Below are positions 24,701-36,608 of a DNA stretch of 64,000 nt, piece by piece. The stretch is from Ascidia mentula (taxonomy: Eukaryota > Chordata > Ascidiacea > Phlebobranchia > Ascidiidae), in NCBI GenBank assembly GCA_947561715.1, contig OX387198.1, positions 1,054,001 to 1,118,000 of the forward strand, given 5' to 3'. The position numbers and the translations under genes were made by a program. The notes below the pieces were generated by a model. It was not told where the DNA came from, did not search any database, and worked only from the letters and a program-made list of their open reading frames with translations. How positions within the stretch are numbered: the first letter of the stretch is position 1; each line of letters begins with the position of its first letter.

Positions 24701-27082
24701 TGTATTTCTTTCCCTCGAGACGTCGACGGAGGATGGATGCGAGGATCCGTGTCATCGTAACGGGATGACCTCGAACATCCTCGGCGGTGCGGAAGTAACT
24801 TAGGATCAGGTTGTGAAGATACGGAACGTGGCAAAATGATAAGAGATCCGGATTTTTGAGAAGAAGATTCCTGCATTTGTCGAATCTCTTCCCACACAAC
24901 CTCCTCCCTAGGAGCTCCTGTGAAGTTTTGGTTAAACCCTGGATGTTGGCCATCTTCTGGGGAGCAAAAGAAGGATGAAGATCGATCACGTGAGAAGGAC
25001 GGGAGGTGAAGATGCGACGAGCGCGAGGAAGCAACTTCCCATTCAAGATGTTCTGAATGAAAACTCCAGGAGTCGTAGGAGTGAATTCATTTGATGGAGG
25101 AGCGCCGGAAGTGAGGATGCCGTCTTCGCAAGCATCCAAGCCATCAATGATGATGAGGACATCCGCATTGTTGATAAGGATTTCCGTGATCAGCTTCGAT
25201 TCCTCTTTCGTACATTTCCACTCCGGGAGGAGGTAGGATGTGAGAAAGTCCAGGAACGACATCTCCTTCTTCAAGTTCATCAGAGCAACCGAAATAAGGA
25301 ATACGACCGTGGAGGTTTCTTCACTCCCTGATTTCATGGATTTTCTCAATAAAATTTCGGCCAAAGTCGTTTTTCCACTTCCCGCTGCTCCGACAATTCC
25401 CACCGAGCTTAAACGTTTCCGTGCAGTTTGCCCCGTCTCATCCGATGTTGTGTTCATGATCTCTTGCATCACGAGTTCGCTCGCGCTGATAAACGCGTCA
25501 TCGATTATGACGTCGCTGGCGGAGGCGCTGTAAAGCTTGCTTATTTCTTCTCGCGTTAGGTGAAGTCCCTCAGCTTCGTAATCGCCTTCGGGACGAATTT
25601 CTGAAACCTCAGACAGAAACAATGGGACCGTGTTGTCGTGCTTATGTGACGTCAAAGAAGACGTGGTGACGTCAGCTTTCTTCCGTAGCTTCTTCTTGAA
25701 TTTTGCGACTGTAAGGAAATAACATTGATGATTGAGATAAATTGAGATAATAGTTGTTAGTAGGGGGAGTAGCTCAAGTGGAGAATCGCGGTTTCATATT
25801 TGCCTTATTTTCTACCCCTGGCGAAACTATCATGTCCAACGTGTTTTATTCATTACGTGTTGGAAATGCAAAACAAAAAACGCATTGCTATTACATCACG
25901 TTTTTGTTGCTGCTTATGAAAGGATTTTTTCGCAACATCGCCAATAGATTTGCCGGATTGCGTGTCATGTGCATGCAAACATACCTAAACAGCTATAATG
26001 TTTCTGTTGCTGCCAGAGGCATATTGTAATAGCAGTGGGAAAATAGTACAAGCTTACAAATTCCATTGATTCCAGGTTCTCCAGTCGTCGGTGCAGAAAT
26101 GCTTTGCTGAGAAGCACGAGAAGAACAAGATGATGTCGATGCTTCTTCCTCTGTACCTCCATCGTCGGTTGATGCAAGTTCGCCATCGCTTTCGATCGAA
26201 AGTTCGTCCGTCTGAAAGTAAAAATTATATTTTTAGGGTATTCCAATATTTGACATTTTTTTTGTTATCAGCAGGTACAGATCACAAACTCGCACTGGGA
26301 CAGCGACAGATTGTGACAAGTCCTCCATGCAAACAAAACCCTCAACCCAATACAGCGTCAAATGAAGACAGAAGATTGCGCAAACTCGACAGTCACCGGA
26401 TGACAATTAAACTTTGATCTGAAATTAGTCGTAACCAAGTATCAAATTCCACCCGTCAATAAAGTTGGGCGCATATGTGTTATGTTTGCACATTTAAACT
26501 TTTCCTGTTCGAGCGACTTCGTTAATGTTTAATGGATATTTGATAGCCAGCAGCCACAAACAAATGCAAGTACATTGAAGTATTGCGACCTTCAATGAAC
26601 TGTTCAACATTGGTCCAATAACGTTCAGATTTAACAATGCATCGTTTTTGCAACAGAAACGTACGAGTAGTCTGCAACAGAATGGGGAAGGATTCCCAGA
26701 ACCGATTAACTTAGCCTACCCTTTATGTAAAAGTATATGCTAAAAAACAGACGTAGTTTTTGTGCAAACAATGACGTCATTCAAAAGTCGCATATATAGG
26801 TAAAAAACTCCGCAATTGTCCAAATGATGATTGTTTTTTTAGCGTTATAGAATGTACGTAAAATTGCCGGCGACAAACATGACATTTTCCCTTACCCCAT
26901 GTTACCACAGGCCGAGGCCAACCACATATACACATAGCACTGGGTTTCACCCAAAAGTTAATTTATGAACAGAAGTTAAAGCTTGCAGTGCAGCTTTCCA
27001 TCCAATTCCAGTATAAATAACCATCAAAATGATTTACCGTAATGTCTTCTTTTATACTTGCATCATCAGTTCTTCGATCCAT
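21729..27082 (-). CDS. NACHT-LRR (NLR-like) protein
   Basis: Exons in transcript order: 27082-27038, 26211-26058, 25708-24105, 23720-23559, 23096-22935, 22400-22239 and 21809-21729. All join in phase and give 789 residues. The N-terminus is short and acidic/Ser-rich (DELSIESDGE), then basic (KFKKKLRKK). The NACHT ATPase has Walker A GAAGSGKTT and Walker B DVLIIIDGLD, plus a FTSRPSHV sensor-type motif. The C-terminal LRRs come from three exons of exactly 162 nt (54 residues, two repeats each) starting LEVLDLTGN, LRKLTLSGN and MKRLDLSWN. No CARD, PYD or death domain is visible. The family acts as intracellular sensors; the role here is inferred. The donor at 24105 (CAA|GTTACC) is weak; the rest are good. 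An AATAAA on the minus strand lies at 21519-21524. Confidence 0.88.
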
Positions 27083-27672
27083 GACTGACAACTCGTTTAT
27101 TCAGAGAATTACTGTGAATCCAATGGGTGAGTGGCTGTTTTCAAAAGCATCTCCATTTTTCCAAATGTGTTAACTATGTTTAACGGTCTTGGTTCGCACA
27201 CAAGCAAGTCAGATAAATCGAATACCCACTGCGTATACATGCAACTATTACCACTACATGTGACTCTGATCTCTTTAGCAGCAATGCTGGTCTGACGGGT
27301 ACGTGAACAAGCATTGAAACGGCAAATAACAATGTCAACATAAAAAAATTACCTTCCTCGCTGCGTTGGTTTCCATTAAAACGAGTAGGCCTGCGTAAAC
27401 TGCGCACTTGGAACAACTTATGTATGATTTTTAATGTCAAAGTATTTTTTTCTCTTTTAAATTGGATAAAGTGGGAAAAAATTACATCGTCATGCTATAG
27501 TGGTTCCACTATTGTCCTTAGTTCGGTTCGGTCAAAGTAAGTTTTGTCAACAATACTGGCGGCGGTTTATTCAATTGTTGAAATTCGTTTTGCGCGAAGT
27601 GAGTGTGTTTCGTGTTGCTAAAAAACATTTGCTGAAAGATTAAGAAACTGCTGCCTGTCGTGCAGCGTGAAT
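27083..27672. promoter_or_regulatory. Divergent intergenic region, NLR gene / CCDC61
   Basis: 590 bases separate the two divergent start codons and should hold both promoters. I see no TATA box in a convincing position and no other feature. Confidence 0.4.
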
Positions 27673-30600
27673 ATGAATCCCGACTACACAGCTAGTAGTG
27701 AGTATGTATTTCGCGGTATTGAGTACATTGTAACGTTGCGCACGGTCAAGAATGGCTCGCTACTATGTGTGGAAGTTGAAGACAAAGTAACAGCGGAACA
27801 ATGGAGGGGAACATTTGAATCTTCGTGTAAGAACTTGTTACATTTTATTGCTGATCTTTTGATCCATTTACCAACTAATTAGTGTATATTGGTTATTATT
27901 TTAAAATACATGCAATCATAAACTTGTTTTCTTGCTCTGGTATCTCTAATGCTTTCTCTGTTAATAGATATTGAGGATCTTACTCACAAAACAGGAAATT
28001 TTAAACAGTTTGATGTTTTCGTTTCAATGCTGGAAAGTGCGTTGGAAAAAGTAAGATAATTTGGTTGCTGAGTTGTATTGCAAGTTTTATCATATATAGT
28101 GTAATAATAAAACATTTCACATTACAAAGTGCACCAATGTTGCACAAATTTGTGGTGCTATATAACTGCTTGTTTTACAGACATCGGATTCTGTTATGCT
28201 TGACCTTTTAACCTTCTCTGACCTTGAACTTTTGAGGAATCGCAAAGCAAATGCAGCAAATCGACCACGAACCAAACCCAACAGACAACAAGAGAACAAG
28301 CGTTATCTTATTCTGGTTTATTCAGTTGAATTTGACCGGTAATTGTTGTCTGCGATATTGTTAACTGTAATATTTTGTGGCTAATATAATAATGCTTATA
28401 TACACAAACTAACAAGTGTTGATACGTTTTAAAGGTATTTGTTTCTTATTCAATGAATTCAGATATATTTTATATTATTGCTTGCAAATCTTAATTATAC
28501 AAGTTTCAAAAAAATGCATTTCAGGATTCACTACCCCCTCCCTCTACCTTATCAGGGAAAACCAGATCCTGTTCATTTGCAAAACCTTGTGAGGAGATTG
28601 AACGATGAAATTACAAAGCTGAAGTCTGGAAGAAACACGAGGATGCACGATGATGAACTGCTTCGACTAAAAGAGGAGTTAGTCATTTTGTTTTTTTTTA
28701 ATTGGACCAGTTTAAGTGTGTGATCTACTATGTCACTGTTTTTTTAAAGCTTTAATTTTTATCAGAAATTGTTCAACAACATTATGTAATTTTATTTGTG
28801 CTCAAGGTTATGTTTTATTCAGCAATTTTTGTGACATAAATATGACAAACATAACCACTCTCAATTGTGTTCTATCAATTTGTGCTGAAAGCAGAAACCT
28901 TACTTAGAAAAACTTTATAATAAAAGCCTTCTGATTCCCATATGTATAAATAAGCCCATAATTACCATCTGTTCACATTTGTGGTTGCAGTTATGAATCC
29001 TTACTTGAAGAGAAAAATGCACTGGAAGTTGCTCTCACTGAAGTTAAACGAGAATCACAAAACGGAGGAAAACTGGCAGCTTCAAAAGAGGTAAAAACAC
29101 ATTTCCTGTGAACATTTTATGACAAAAAATTTTCCATCCTGGTCAAAAGATGCATTTCGTCCTGATGTAGTTGTGACCGTGTAATGTCATTATTTTTATA
29201 TAAGAAAATGAACAATTTTAATATTGATTAATTAAACTGTTTTGTTCCCAATTCCCGTCTTGCTAATTTTTATATAATTTACTTTTGACTGCAATATATT
29301 GTGGAGGTTTAAAATCATGATATGTATCGGGGAGGTTTGAACAAGTTTTACAAGCTAGAATTTGTTGCAGAATATTAAATCATTGCATTTACAACCCCAT
29401 TGCCTGATAAATTGTTTTTTATTCAGGTGAAAATATTAAAGAAAGTTGTTCAAAACCTGGAACTGGAGATGATGAAGGAGAAGAATCGATTCCAGCGACA
29501 AGTTTCGAAAAAATCTGCAGAAGTTAAAAGACTTACGTCAGAGGTGATTCCCCTAAATAGATTCTTTGTTTCAATGCATCAGTTTAACATGCTCGTTTTC
29601 ATAATCGATTTTTTTAATTTTTTTTTAGCCCAATCTTTGCAAAACGGCAATATGCGTAAAAACCGTGTATAGCTAGAGCCACCACTAGTTGCATTATTAG
29701 GAATATGTTAACCCAGGCTTAGTTTAACTTCAGCTTCTGCTCATATAGCACCTGTATTACGTCACGGATCTCGTTTGGTTTTTGAACGTGTTGTGTTTTT
29801 CAGTTGAATGAAATATCAGCCAGGGAACGCACGCTGCAAATCCGCGTCAAAAGTCTCACAAATGAGTTGGCAATGTACAAGAGGAGGTATGGAGTTTCCC
29901 TGTCTGCTAAAATGGGAAATTTAATTAAACCATGGGTTACAGATGTATTCGGAAAATAAATGTTATGTTTTTACTGCTAGGGGGGACACAATATAAATAA
30001 AAATTGTTTAAATAAGCCGTTTCAAGCACGCATTTCTAGCAAAAGTAAAATAGCGGCTATTTTGTTCAATCAAAACCCATCGGTATTTTTCGATATTTTT
30101 TGCAGCCGAACGCCGGTTCCCGATCGTCCCAGCTCGCGGAACCGATCGAACCAAAACCTTTATTCCGCGTCCCGGGCCAGCAACGGCCCCCGACCCGGTT
30201 CCACCGGAGTCCGAAGGTCAACATCCCGAGGTTCAAGGTCAGGGTCGTTTTACCAACAGCGCCCCTCATCACAAGATCGCGCGGTTTCGAGGAGGGAACG
30301 TTCTGTTTCGCAAGATAAAAAAATATTTTTAACAAGGTTTGTCTTTTGAAAATTCCAATTTAAACGTAATTTTTCAAATTAGACGCAGTGTTTTCCCCTG
30401 CTGTGTTTCCCTGACAACGAGTTTCTGACATTTTTCGCCCAAGAAAGCTGCAAAATATACTTGTTATAATTACTATCACTTTGACGCTTAATATTGTTTC
30501 TATGTATTTTGTGTAGGAATGGCCACAAGAGTCGGACGCCTACACCGAACAGACCGGCAAGATTTAACCCAACTCTGTATATTGAAGAGAAGAAGCGAAA

Positions 30601-31625
30601 ACTACAACAATCCAAGGAGAGAATGTAAGTCAACATTTTGCTGCTTTGAGAAGATCCAGTAACCGTAACATAAGGGTTTAAATACGTTAGCTGAGATTGC
30701 CAAGTCGGGGCCTTCGCAGAGCGTGATTTTGTCCGGCAATCACCTCTGTAAAATGCCGCATTGATCCAGATTTGGCTGTGACGTCACTGTTAACTAAATA
30801 TGAAATTGCCTTTAAATATATATTGATATCGAAATAAAGAACAGAAGGGATAATGACGACCTGTAACACCCTCTTATTTTTGTGGCAGAAATCGGCGAAC
30901 TTCGGCCGGTTTTATTCCGGGTTCAAACGAATCGAGGGGAAGAACCCGAACCCGATACTCGAGAGGATCCGATTCCTGGTCAAGGGAACGAATTTCCGGG
31001 GGATTTCGGAGGAGAAACGGATCCATCGAAAGCAGAAACTCGTCGGATAACGGATCAGTAACTCGTGTTAAAACCAGAAGGTAGGAGTTGGTTTGGTTGC
31101 AAGTAAAAGCAGTGGTTGAGAAACCTTATTTTAACAAACTTGGCAGTTTAATACTGTTGCTACATTAATTGTATTCACTTCAATTCCATGTGTGCATTTA
31201 TATCAGTAATCTACATCAAAAGGTTAAGAAAAAGTCTTTAGGATATTTTCATTACTTTCTGCATATAATTCAATATCTACAATACGCCACTGTGTCCCTC
31301 TCAGGTCTATAATTACTGTAGTTACTTGTGCACTAATTTTGACAGGTTGATTGTATTTAAACTTTATTGCACGAACCTCCTCACATTTTAAGTGCTTATG
31401 GCACATGTGTTATGCAGAGTTGTAATTTTGTATTTTTCCATCAGAAAACCTGCTGCTTGGGAGACGAGCCCTGCCTATCAGAGCATGACAAGCGATCGGC
31501 GTCTATCCAGCACCCCTGACATAAAACGACGACAAAGAGCAACAAAAGACTCAGATATGGATGAGATTGACGCTCGATTAGATGCCTTACAACAATATAT
31601 GAAAGAAATTGAAAGAAAAAACTGA
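27673..31625 (+). CDS. CCDC61: CCDC61 (VFL3) basal-body/centrosome coiled-coil protein
   Basis: Eleven exons join in phase to 519 residues (the human protein is about 512): 27673-27826, 27968-28050, 28181-28338, 28525-28677, 28991-29090, 29427-29543, 29804-29886, 30106-30336, 30517-30624, 30889-31080 and 31445-31625. The N-terminal head domain of the SAS-6/XRCC4 class is plain (EYVFRGIEY, EDLTHKTGNFKQF, KRYLILVYSVEFDR, IHYPLPLPYQGKPDP). A coiled coil follows, then a basic Ser/Arg-rich, low-complexity region (residues ~280-460), then the conserved C-terminal DEIDARLDALQQYM. The family works in basal-body anchoring and ciliary alignment and binds microtubules. The gene looks intact. The ATG at 27673 is chosen because the upstream in-frame codon is GTG. 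AATAAA at 32279-32284. Confidence 0.96.
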
Positions 31626-33002
31626 TTTATTTGTGTGGAGTGAGGTATTGACGAACTTTTTGTACTTCTGTTGAGGAATTTTTGTGGCGGTTTGAGTCGG
31701 AACACAAAGAGTTTGTCATCTTGATGATGGACATGTTGTGTTTTTTACATTAGAAATTTTATACATGACCTCTTCACATTGTTTGAAGCGCAATTTTAGT
31801 GATATTCAATCTATTATTTCCTACATATTGCATACAGCAAATTTATTGTTCACCCGCAAAACAACATTCCATGCCTAACGTAGCCAAACTCTTAAAACAT
31901 TATTGACAAACAACATATTGTTTAACTTTTTTTCGGAATGGTTCACCAGCAACCATGTTAAACTGTTTGTGACTGTTATTATTGCTGAACATGGACAAGA
32001 TAATATTTTAATATTGCGACTTCGGCAAATGCTTAGCAAAAATTTAAGTTTTTAAACTTGTGTTATATCTGTGAGTAGAGAGAGACGTATATTATTGGTT
32101 TATTTTTATAACTGTCTGTTTTACATGGCATTAAAAACTATGATTTTTTGCATGAGTGAAAGGATTGGAACAAATATTTGACACCAGTGATGTCAATTGT
32201 TTAACCTTGTGAATATTTTCTATCTCAGTGGAGGGCATTACAAATATTTAGTAGGAAACCTACACGTAAACATTCTTCAATAAATTTTTCATGACATCTG
32301 TGATCTGGCTACACTGTTACTGGATGTTTTCAAATACATTTTATTTTAAGAACATATCATCCCTGTGGTATGTGTCGCAAGGCTTTCAAAATGAATTTTT
32401 AATGCAAACCTTACAGCAATCATGCTTTTGTCTGAATTTCTGATGTGAAGACACATAGGTAAGACAAACTGAGACTTAGGATGATGCAAACTTGCACAAA
32501 CAGAATGATGCAAACCAAATTTGGTTTGTAATATCCGATTACTTTTGCATAGATAAAATATATGCAATTAAAGCCTAAAGCTTCAGAATCACACTGAATG
32601 ATTTAAATTGTGATAAACAGTTCTCCCAACACAAAAAACAAATAGCAAAGTTTGTTTGATGACAGCAAAGTTAGATGGGTCTGATATTGACATGCAAAGA
32701 AAACACAAAAAGGATTACAATTATGATGTTCTTATGTGGAAGCACACAAATGAAATTACATATAATATGTTACATTATTAACAAGTAAAATTATGTAAGG
32801 ACTGAGAGACTGAATCCTGGGAACCACAGGACATATTTACTACACATAAATGTATGAAAAATTAATTGCAAAAGGCCTAATTAATACAAAAATAAATACG
32901 TTTTTCAACATGCATTTACACGAACAACATTTGCCATAAAAAACAACAATGCTGAAAAAGCAAAGCAACTGGAAACCTTTGACGAAAAAATGGACTTTAT
33001 CG
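31626..33002. other. Convergent 3' region between CCDC61 and OPA3
   Basis: AT-rich DNA holding the 3' UTR of CCDC61 (to about 32.3 kb) and presumably that of OPA3. No gene or repeat recognised. Confidence 0.5.
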
Positions 33003-34300
33003 TTATGACTTATTTTTAACTTTTAAATTCCCTTTATCAAAGTCAACTGTTTTCTCTTGGTTGGAAGCCTGGTTGTAAGATTTCATCGACATAATTGTTC
33101 TATTCATTTCTCGTATTTTTGTGTCCATAGTTTCCACAGTCAAACCCAAATCCAGAACTTGTCGTCGAACATCCAAAATTGCAGCCTCAATTCGTTTTGC
33201 TTCTTCATTCTCTTGGTTTTCTTTCTTTTTCTCAGTGGCGCTTGCAATTGTTTGTTGCATAACAATAGCTATTAAGCCAATAACAAGTGTTGTGGTGTTG
33301 GCAACAATTTCAGCTCCGAGCTCCAATGCTGCCTCTTCGCTCATTCTGGCTGACCTTTCAACTTGTTCTTTATTGCGAGTGATTCCCTGGTTCCACAACC
33401 TAACTCGAACGGAAGCCTTGTTGTAATCTGCAACAAAAAAATGATAAAAGGATTTAAGCTTCCCCCGCTTGCCCATAATGGTAGTTATTGAAAAGAAATA
33501 AACACACTGCGAAATTACATATAAGAGAAGTGGTGAAAGTGTACACACTGTAGGCTGTAGTGTAATTGTTTGTGCTTTCATAAGAGTGATACTGTTTGGA
33601 AGTGTTAGCATGGCTGCTAAGCACATCCAAGCTAGCGCTACCTTTCAAAATTTAACCAAGTGTATACAAAAATTGGAGCATGCATAATAATGTGCTTCAT
33701 ACAATTTTATTAAATGTATTGTGTTTATTAGACTTTATGTTCTCTAAAGAAATACAGCAACATCTTACTTGATGCTAGTGGTAAGAATATTTTATCCTTC
33801 CAAAATGCACTTTTCTTGACATTCCGTTTAAGCAACTCAATATATGGTTTTGTAACAATCTTAAATGCTAGAGGGGCCAATTTAAATAGGGGTACACCCA
33901 AAACCATTGCCAAAAACACATCTAAAGCTATACTTGAAGTCAGTAAACACATTTAGTTACTGATTTTTTACATTAAAACTACCTCTCTCCTTTCATAAAC
34001 TTAACGTCAAACTGTTTTAGGACGTTTAAATAATATTTAAATAACGCTCGAGAGTAGTCGCTTTGTCACACTTTTCGCAACTGTTACATCATCAAGCAGT
34101 GAACAGACAATACTGTTGCGTCACTATATACATCGTTGTTCATAAGGTGTTTTAAACTCACGTTGTGCCATGGGAATAAAAACTTTGTCTTTCCAGAAGG
34201 GACTTTTTCGGACGTTTCGCTTCAGCGTGTTGACCATGGGCTTGGTCATGGCTTTGAACAACTCTGGCACAAGTTTTGCGACTGGTATCCCAAGAACCAT
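33003..34300 (-). CDS. OPA3: OPA3 mitochondrial protein, main first exon plus exon 2
   Basis: Exon 1a is 34300-34162, with the first nine residues MVLGIPVAK and PFWKDKVFIPMAQ near the end. It joins at phase 1 to exon 2, 33427-33003, through a CAA C|GTGAGT donor and a TTGTTGCAG acceptor. The product is 187 residues (human about 179). The OPA3 signature region of exon 2 is clear: RVRLWNQG, then EEAALELGAEIVANTT, then a hydrophobic segment (LVIGLIAIVM) and a Lys/Glu-rich C-terminal coiled coil. The family is tied to mitochondrial membranes. A second first exon (33769-33907) can replace exon 1a. The gene is head-to-head with the TRIP11 first exon. Confidence 0.93.
33769..33907 (-). CDS. OPA3: OPA3 alternative first coding exon (1b)
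   Basis: This 139-nt exon has the same length as exon 1a and ends in the same phase (TCA A|GTAAGA). It encodes a diverged version of the same 46 residues: MVLGVPLFKL at the start, LKRNVKKSAFWKDK in the middle, and FLPLASS in place of FIPMAQ. It has its own ATG and lies between exon 1a and exon 2. Splicing of both into one transcript would duplicate the N-terminus, so they are most likely mutually exclusive first exons with separate promoters. Confidence 0.85.
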
Positions 34301-35513
34301 GATTTTAAGATAAAAGTCAGACAATAAACTTTAACATTTCACGTTAGTTATTCCATTTTCACAGTCAGTTGTTTGTGGTCCCGAAAGTTGTGACCTTGAG
34401 TGTTTTTACGGTCAACGATTGAATGCAAGTTATGAAATGTTTTGCACGGTTGTTTTAAAAACTAAAAATGTCCGGAGATTATTCACAAACTAATTTAAAA
34501 TAATGAAAATAAAAAATTATCATTAAATTTTACGATTTTACAAGATAGTAGTGAGTAATTTCACGCTTGATTAACTTGGTTGTTATGCATGGGTGGACAG
34601 CTTCATGCGTGACAACTGTGACGTAACAAAACCAACGTTGAAATTTGGAAGACAATATTTTTATCACAAACGTGGTGATTTGCTCGTTTCTATTCTTTTT
34701 TAAAGCAGTTTACGTTCATAAAAATATTTATGCCAAATATTGTGTTTTTTTAATGCGAAAATGTATATAAAACTTGAAGCAAAATTTTTGTTATTGTTGT
34801 TGAAACTGTAACATACGTCACAGAAAGCAGTGCTTGTATTGCGTAATGTTTTGCGTGTGTAACATACGTCACAGAAACCAGTGCTTGTATTGCGTAATGT
34901 TTTGCGCGCAGCTTTGCACATGTACTGCATAATCCCACAATGTGACCCAAATGATTGAGCCATCGAATATTCTCGAGTAAAGTGATTCATTCAACATCCT
35001 GTTTACCACATAAAATGTCCTCCTATGCTTATGTCACATCACACCTATGTTCTTGTATTATATTACTTCAAGCGCCTCATGATATCACGTGCTGACATTA
35101 TTGACCAATCAGCTCTCATAATGGAGAGCGTAATAAAAGCCCAGGTTAGACCGGTAAATTCATTCTAATTCTAATCCATTCTAATTCTATTTGATTCTAT
35201 TTGCTGGCATCCTATCAACGTTGTATTGAAAGCTGTAATGTACCGTCGTAATGAAGAAAATAACAGAAATGAATACAATTATTCGGGAAGAGATCTTGGT
35301 TCTGGGTGCTTTATAGAACGGGGCAGAAGCAGGTTTAACCATCAAAGAGACTCAATAACCGCTCAGGCCATCGAGACCCTGTTAAATATCTCTGAGACCC
35401 TTAGAGTTATTTACAAAACCTTATTTATTTTAAAGGTGCAATATCATTTGTTATACACAAAACTGTACGTTATGCTATTATAAACTGTTTAAAGTTGTAC
35501 TACCAACAGCAGT
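34301..35513. promoter_or_regulatory. Head-to-head promoter region OPA3 / TRIP11 first exon (unit 1)
   Basis: This region lies between the OPA3 ATG and the first TRIP11-type ATG. In units 2-4 the matching interval is about 520 bases (for example 43530-44046). Here it is longer because of a 609-bp insertion. A conserved core (caactgtgacgtaacaaaac, containing a CRE-like tgacgtaa) is present in all four copies and is a candidate shared control site. Confidence 0.5.
34807..35415 (+). mobile_element. Solo-LTR-like insertion (unit 1 only)
   Basis: The 609-bp insert begins TG and ends CA and is flanked by a 4-bp direct repeat AAAC. Units 2 and 3 show the empty site (gttgaaacc). It starts with a 51-bp tandem duplication (units at 34807 and 34858). 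It holds a TATA/polyA-like gtaataaaagccc near 35130 and an open stretch from the ATG at 35238. Its last ~190 bases resemble the first coding exon of the CARF-like genes (shared AQAIETLLNISET). Treated as a fossil LTR-type repeat; family unknown. It is younger than the tandem duplication, unless it was lost from the other units. Confidence 0.5.
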
Positions 35514-35637
35514 ATGTCGTGGATTGGAGGACTTAATGACAGTTTCAATCAGATTTCGTCCTTTACTGGGCAAATTGGTGGCCAACTTTCTTCTTTTACA
35601 AAAGAAGTTCTGGCTGAGGGCGCTGATGAAGAAATTG
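35514..35637 (+). CDS. TRIP11: TRIP11-type first coding exon, copy 1 (ALPS motif)
   Basis: The exon encodes MSWIGGLNDSF followed by SSFTGQIGGQLSSFTKE, matching the N-terminal ALPS membrane-curvature sensor of GMAP-210/TRIP11 (alternating small, Ser/Thr and bulky residues). It ends at a phase-1 donor (GAAATTG|GTAAAG). Without splicing the frame stops a few codons later (KVKA then stop). It could splice to TRIP11 exon 2 at 61536, which has the matching phase, skipping the CARF-like genes; otherwise it is a relic. Confidence 0.8.
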
Positions 35638-35879
35638 GTAAAGTTAAAGCTTAACCTCAGGAAATACAAGGCCAAGCCAGTACACACAAGGTGTGTGATC
35701 GCGGTCAAACCCATTTCGTTGCGATATACTTTATAGGTGTTCAAAAAACGCAATGGTAATGTGATCTGCTTGTTTTAAACCTAATCTAGACCAACGCAGA
35801 AGTTATGCCATGCTTTCGCATAGCAAGGCAGGATCGCCCCACTGCGCAGGCCCTTTATATTTGGCGATCACAGCTCTGA

Positions 35880-35952
35880 GCTCCTGTAACTCAGTTGGAA
35901 GGGCGTTAGGCCTGGTTAGCCCAGAGTCGTGAGTTCAAACCTCACCGGGAGC
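35880..35952 (+). tRNA. tRNA-like gene, copy 1 (degenerate D-stem)
   Basis: 73 nt with a paired acceptor stem (GCTCCTG/CGGGAGC), a perfect T-stem and loop (GTGAG TTCAAAC CTCAC) and an oligo-T stop (gattttt) just downstream. The D-stem is weakened compared with the copy at 53396. The anticodon arm is irregular (stem GGC/GCC, loop CTGGTTA), so the apparent GGT anticodon is doubtful. Confidence 0.4.
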
Positions 35953-36608
35953 TTGATTTTTCAGATCTTGCTCCGATTGTTCGGGAAAAGTGGCTGATCC
36001 GGCCAAGCTGCAATGCCTTGGCTGCGAAACCTTATAATCTAGACCAATTTTCAAAACATTCTATGGCCCGGATCATCATCAAATTGGCACTTGCATGCAG
36101 CGCCAAAAATCAGAAGGGGAAATAATAATTACTGGTTGTAAACATGGCTGGTTGTATCTATCCTAACAAACTAAATGAGTGTTTTATTAAAATTATGAAA
36201 CAAATTAATGTTCCATTCCTTTGTGTGGTGCATTTACTGCTAATTTCATGCGCGTTTCCCGCAAGGCCGAGAATACCCTTAGAAACCGCTTCTGCTCAAT
36301 TTCTCGGGCACATTTCCGGACATGTACCAGGATATGTATCACAACGAATGGAAAAGTCCTTTTTTGATCACCGAACGACACAAACATAACCAAATCGAAT
36401 TTGCTATCGAAAAAGTCAAAACTGGCAAATAGGTGGAGTTTTATTAGACGTTTCAAAGAAAGTCACGTATTTACAAATATACAGCGGTGACACCAAAGAA
36501 GGGCAGTAAGGAAACGAATTGCAACGAAAATAATTTATTTTCTGCGCCGAAGCCGTTTCGCCCAAGGTTGTGGTGTAGCATGCACTCCTCCTCCTCTTCC
36601 TGCAGCTG

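Noticed and set aside
24598-24897. Minus-strand frame of 99 residues inside the NLR gene
   Set aside because: It is a shadow of the NACHT-encoding exon, which is in phase with all its neighbours.
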